Below are positions 21,864-22,136 of a stretch of DNA of 22,136 nt, piece by piece. This DNA comes from Trueperaceae bacterium. Its GTDB lineage: Bacteria; Deinococcota; Deinococci; Deinococcales; Trueperaceae. Made by a program: the position numbers and the translations under genes. Under the pieces are notes generated by a model, which searched no databases, was not told the origin of the DNA, and saw nothing but the letters and a program-made list of their open reading frames with translations. The stretch is from positions 1 to 22,136 of the forward strand of contig SLSQ01000021.1 in the NCBI GenBank assembly GCA_007130355.1. Reading direction: 5' to 3'. Each line of letters opens with the position of its first letter. The first letter of the stretch is position 1.

Positions 21864-21893
21864 TTGACCCCGCCACTACGGCGGCCCTACGGT
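21864..21893 (+). promoter_or_regulatory. Promoter TTGACC / TACGGT of the last gene
   Basis: A -35 box TTGACC (21864-21869) and a -10 box TACGGT (21888-21893) are spaced by 18 bp. Seven bases separate the -10 box from ATG 21901, so the mRNA should be leaderless. It is, with the tetR promoter, the best two-element promoter in the window. Confidence 0.65.
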
Positions 21894-21900
21894 GCGGGCC

Positions 21901-22136
21901 ATGCCACCGAACCCGCACGCCCCCACCGCCCACCGTTCGCCCCTCCCCCGCGTCGCCTCGCTCCTCGCCGCCGTCCTGACCTTCGGCGCGCTCGGCGTCG
22001 CGGCCGCGCAGCCCGACGCGCGCTCGCTCGTCGCGGGCCTCGCCGAAACGCACGGCGTCGCCGCCCTGGCCGACACCGACGGGTACCGCTCGGATGCGAA
22101 CGTCACCCTGTTCGGGCCGACCGGAGAACCGGTCGC
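21901..22136 (+). CDS. Secreted protein, N-terminal part (cut by window edge)
   Basis: An open frame starts at ATG 21901 and runs to the window end, 78 codons. It begins with a signal peptide: a His/Pro/Arg-containing start, then a hydrophobic stretch SLLAAVLTFGALGVAAA and a likely Sec cleavage after AAA before QPDARS. The visible mature part is LVAGLAETHGVAALADTDGY followed by a probable beta segment, NVTLFGPTGEPV. I do not recognise the family from this fragment. The start is supported by a two-element promoter positioned for a leaderless mRNA; no ribosome binding site is present. Confidence 0.7.
   Translation, partial: MPPNPHAPTAHRSPLPRVASLLAAVLTFGALGVAAAQPDARSLVAGLAETHGVAALADTDGYRSDANVTLFGPTGEPV

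Larger units (their letters stand above)
21564..21900. other. 337-bp intergenic stretch without a credible gene
   Basis: Short open frames here lack homology, a ribosome binding site and the codon pattern of the neighbours. Two structures stand out: a perfect 10-bp hairpin at 21719-21741 and a weaker bulged hairpin at 21782-21807. The right end holds the promoter of the next gene. The stretch could contain a small RNA or gene remnants, but nothing proves it. Confidence 0.5.

Noticed and set aside
21625..21867. 80-codon plus-strand ORF in the right intergenic region
   Set aside because: The product is a basic low-complexity string rich in Arg, Ser and Pro, codon use is unlike the neighbours, and the frame runs through the hairpin.

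Overview
This window is very GC-rich bacterial DNA with dense gene packing, many GTG starts and mostly overlapping stop/start junctions. The likely source is a member of the Deinococcota, possibly Truepera-like. This is an inference from three things: a CsoR-type regulator with a Cys-His-His metal site like that described for Thermus; a repeated promoter layout in which a TANNNT-type -10 box ends 6-7 nt before the start codon, as expected for the leaderless mRNAs common in Deinococcus; and the overall gene families. No rRNA, tRNA, CRISPR array, insertion sequence or phage gene was seen.

Left part (1-2632): the 3' part of a CsoR/RcnR-family metal sensor is overlapped by a GNAT acetyltransferase that appears to start at CTG. 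A small, very acidic hypothetical gene (minus) follows, and then a divergently transcribed MFS transporter.

Central part (2633-9467): a leader region with hairpins and a possible 8-codon leader ORF precedes a complete Mrp/Mnh Na+/H+ antiporter operon (A-B-C-D-E-F-G). Every junction overlaps by 1 or 4 nt. The large MrpA subunit is split into two ORFs at a TGATG junction and appears to lack about 20-25 residues there, so it is either a natural split subunit, a lesion or a sequence error. A predicted exported TPR protein follows mrpG.

Next (9464-11927): a self-contained efflux-type operon of TetR regulator, ABC ATPase and ABC-2 permease. Its promoter carries a perfect palindrome between the -35 and -10 boxes, which suggests autoregulation. 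Signalling block (11955-15911): a membrane-bound PAS-PAS hybrid histidine kinase/receiver and a PAS-GAF-HD-GYP c-di-GMP phosphodiesterase, divergently transcribed from a shared 84-bp region.

Right part (15946-22136): an SDR oxidoreductase (minus); an exported PQQ-type sugar dehydrogenase followed by an exported c-type cytochrome, a plausible periplasmic donor/acceptor pair; an AstE/AspA-family zinc hydrolase (minus), divergent from a long-form nitronate-monooxygenase-like flavoprotein with a cysteine-bearing C-terminal extension; a 337-bp stretch with no credible gene; and the start of a secreted protein cut by the window edge. The window is mostly ordinary chromosomal metabolism, transport and signalling. 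The points most worth checking are the split mrpA, the leaderless-promoter pattern, the CTG start and the operator-like palindromes.
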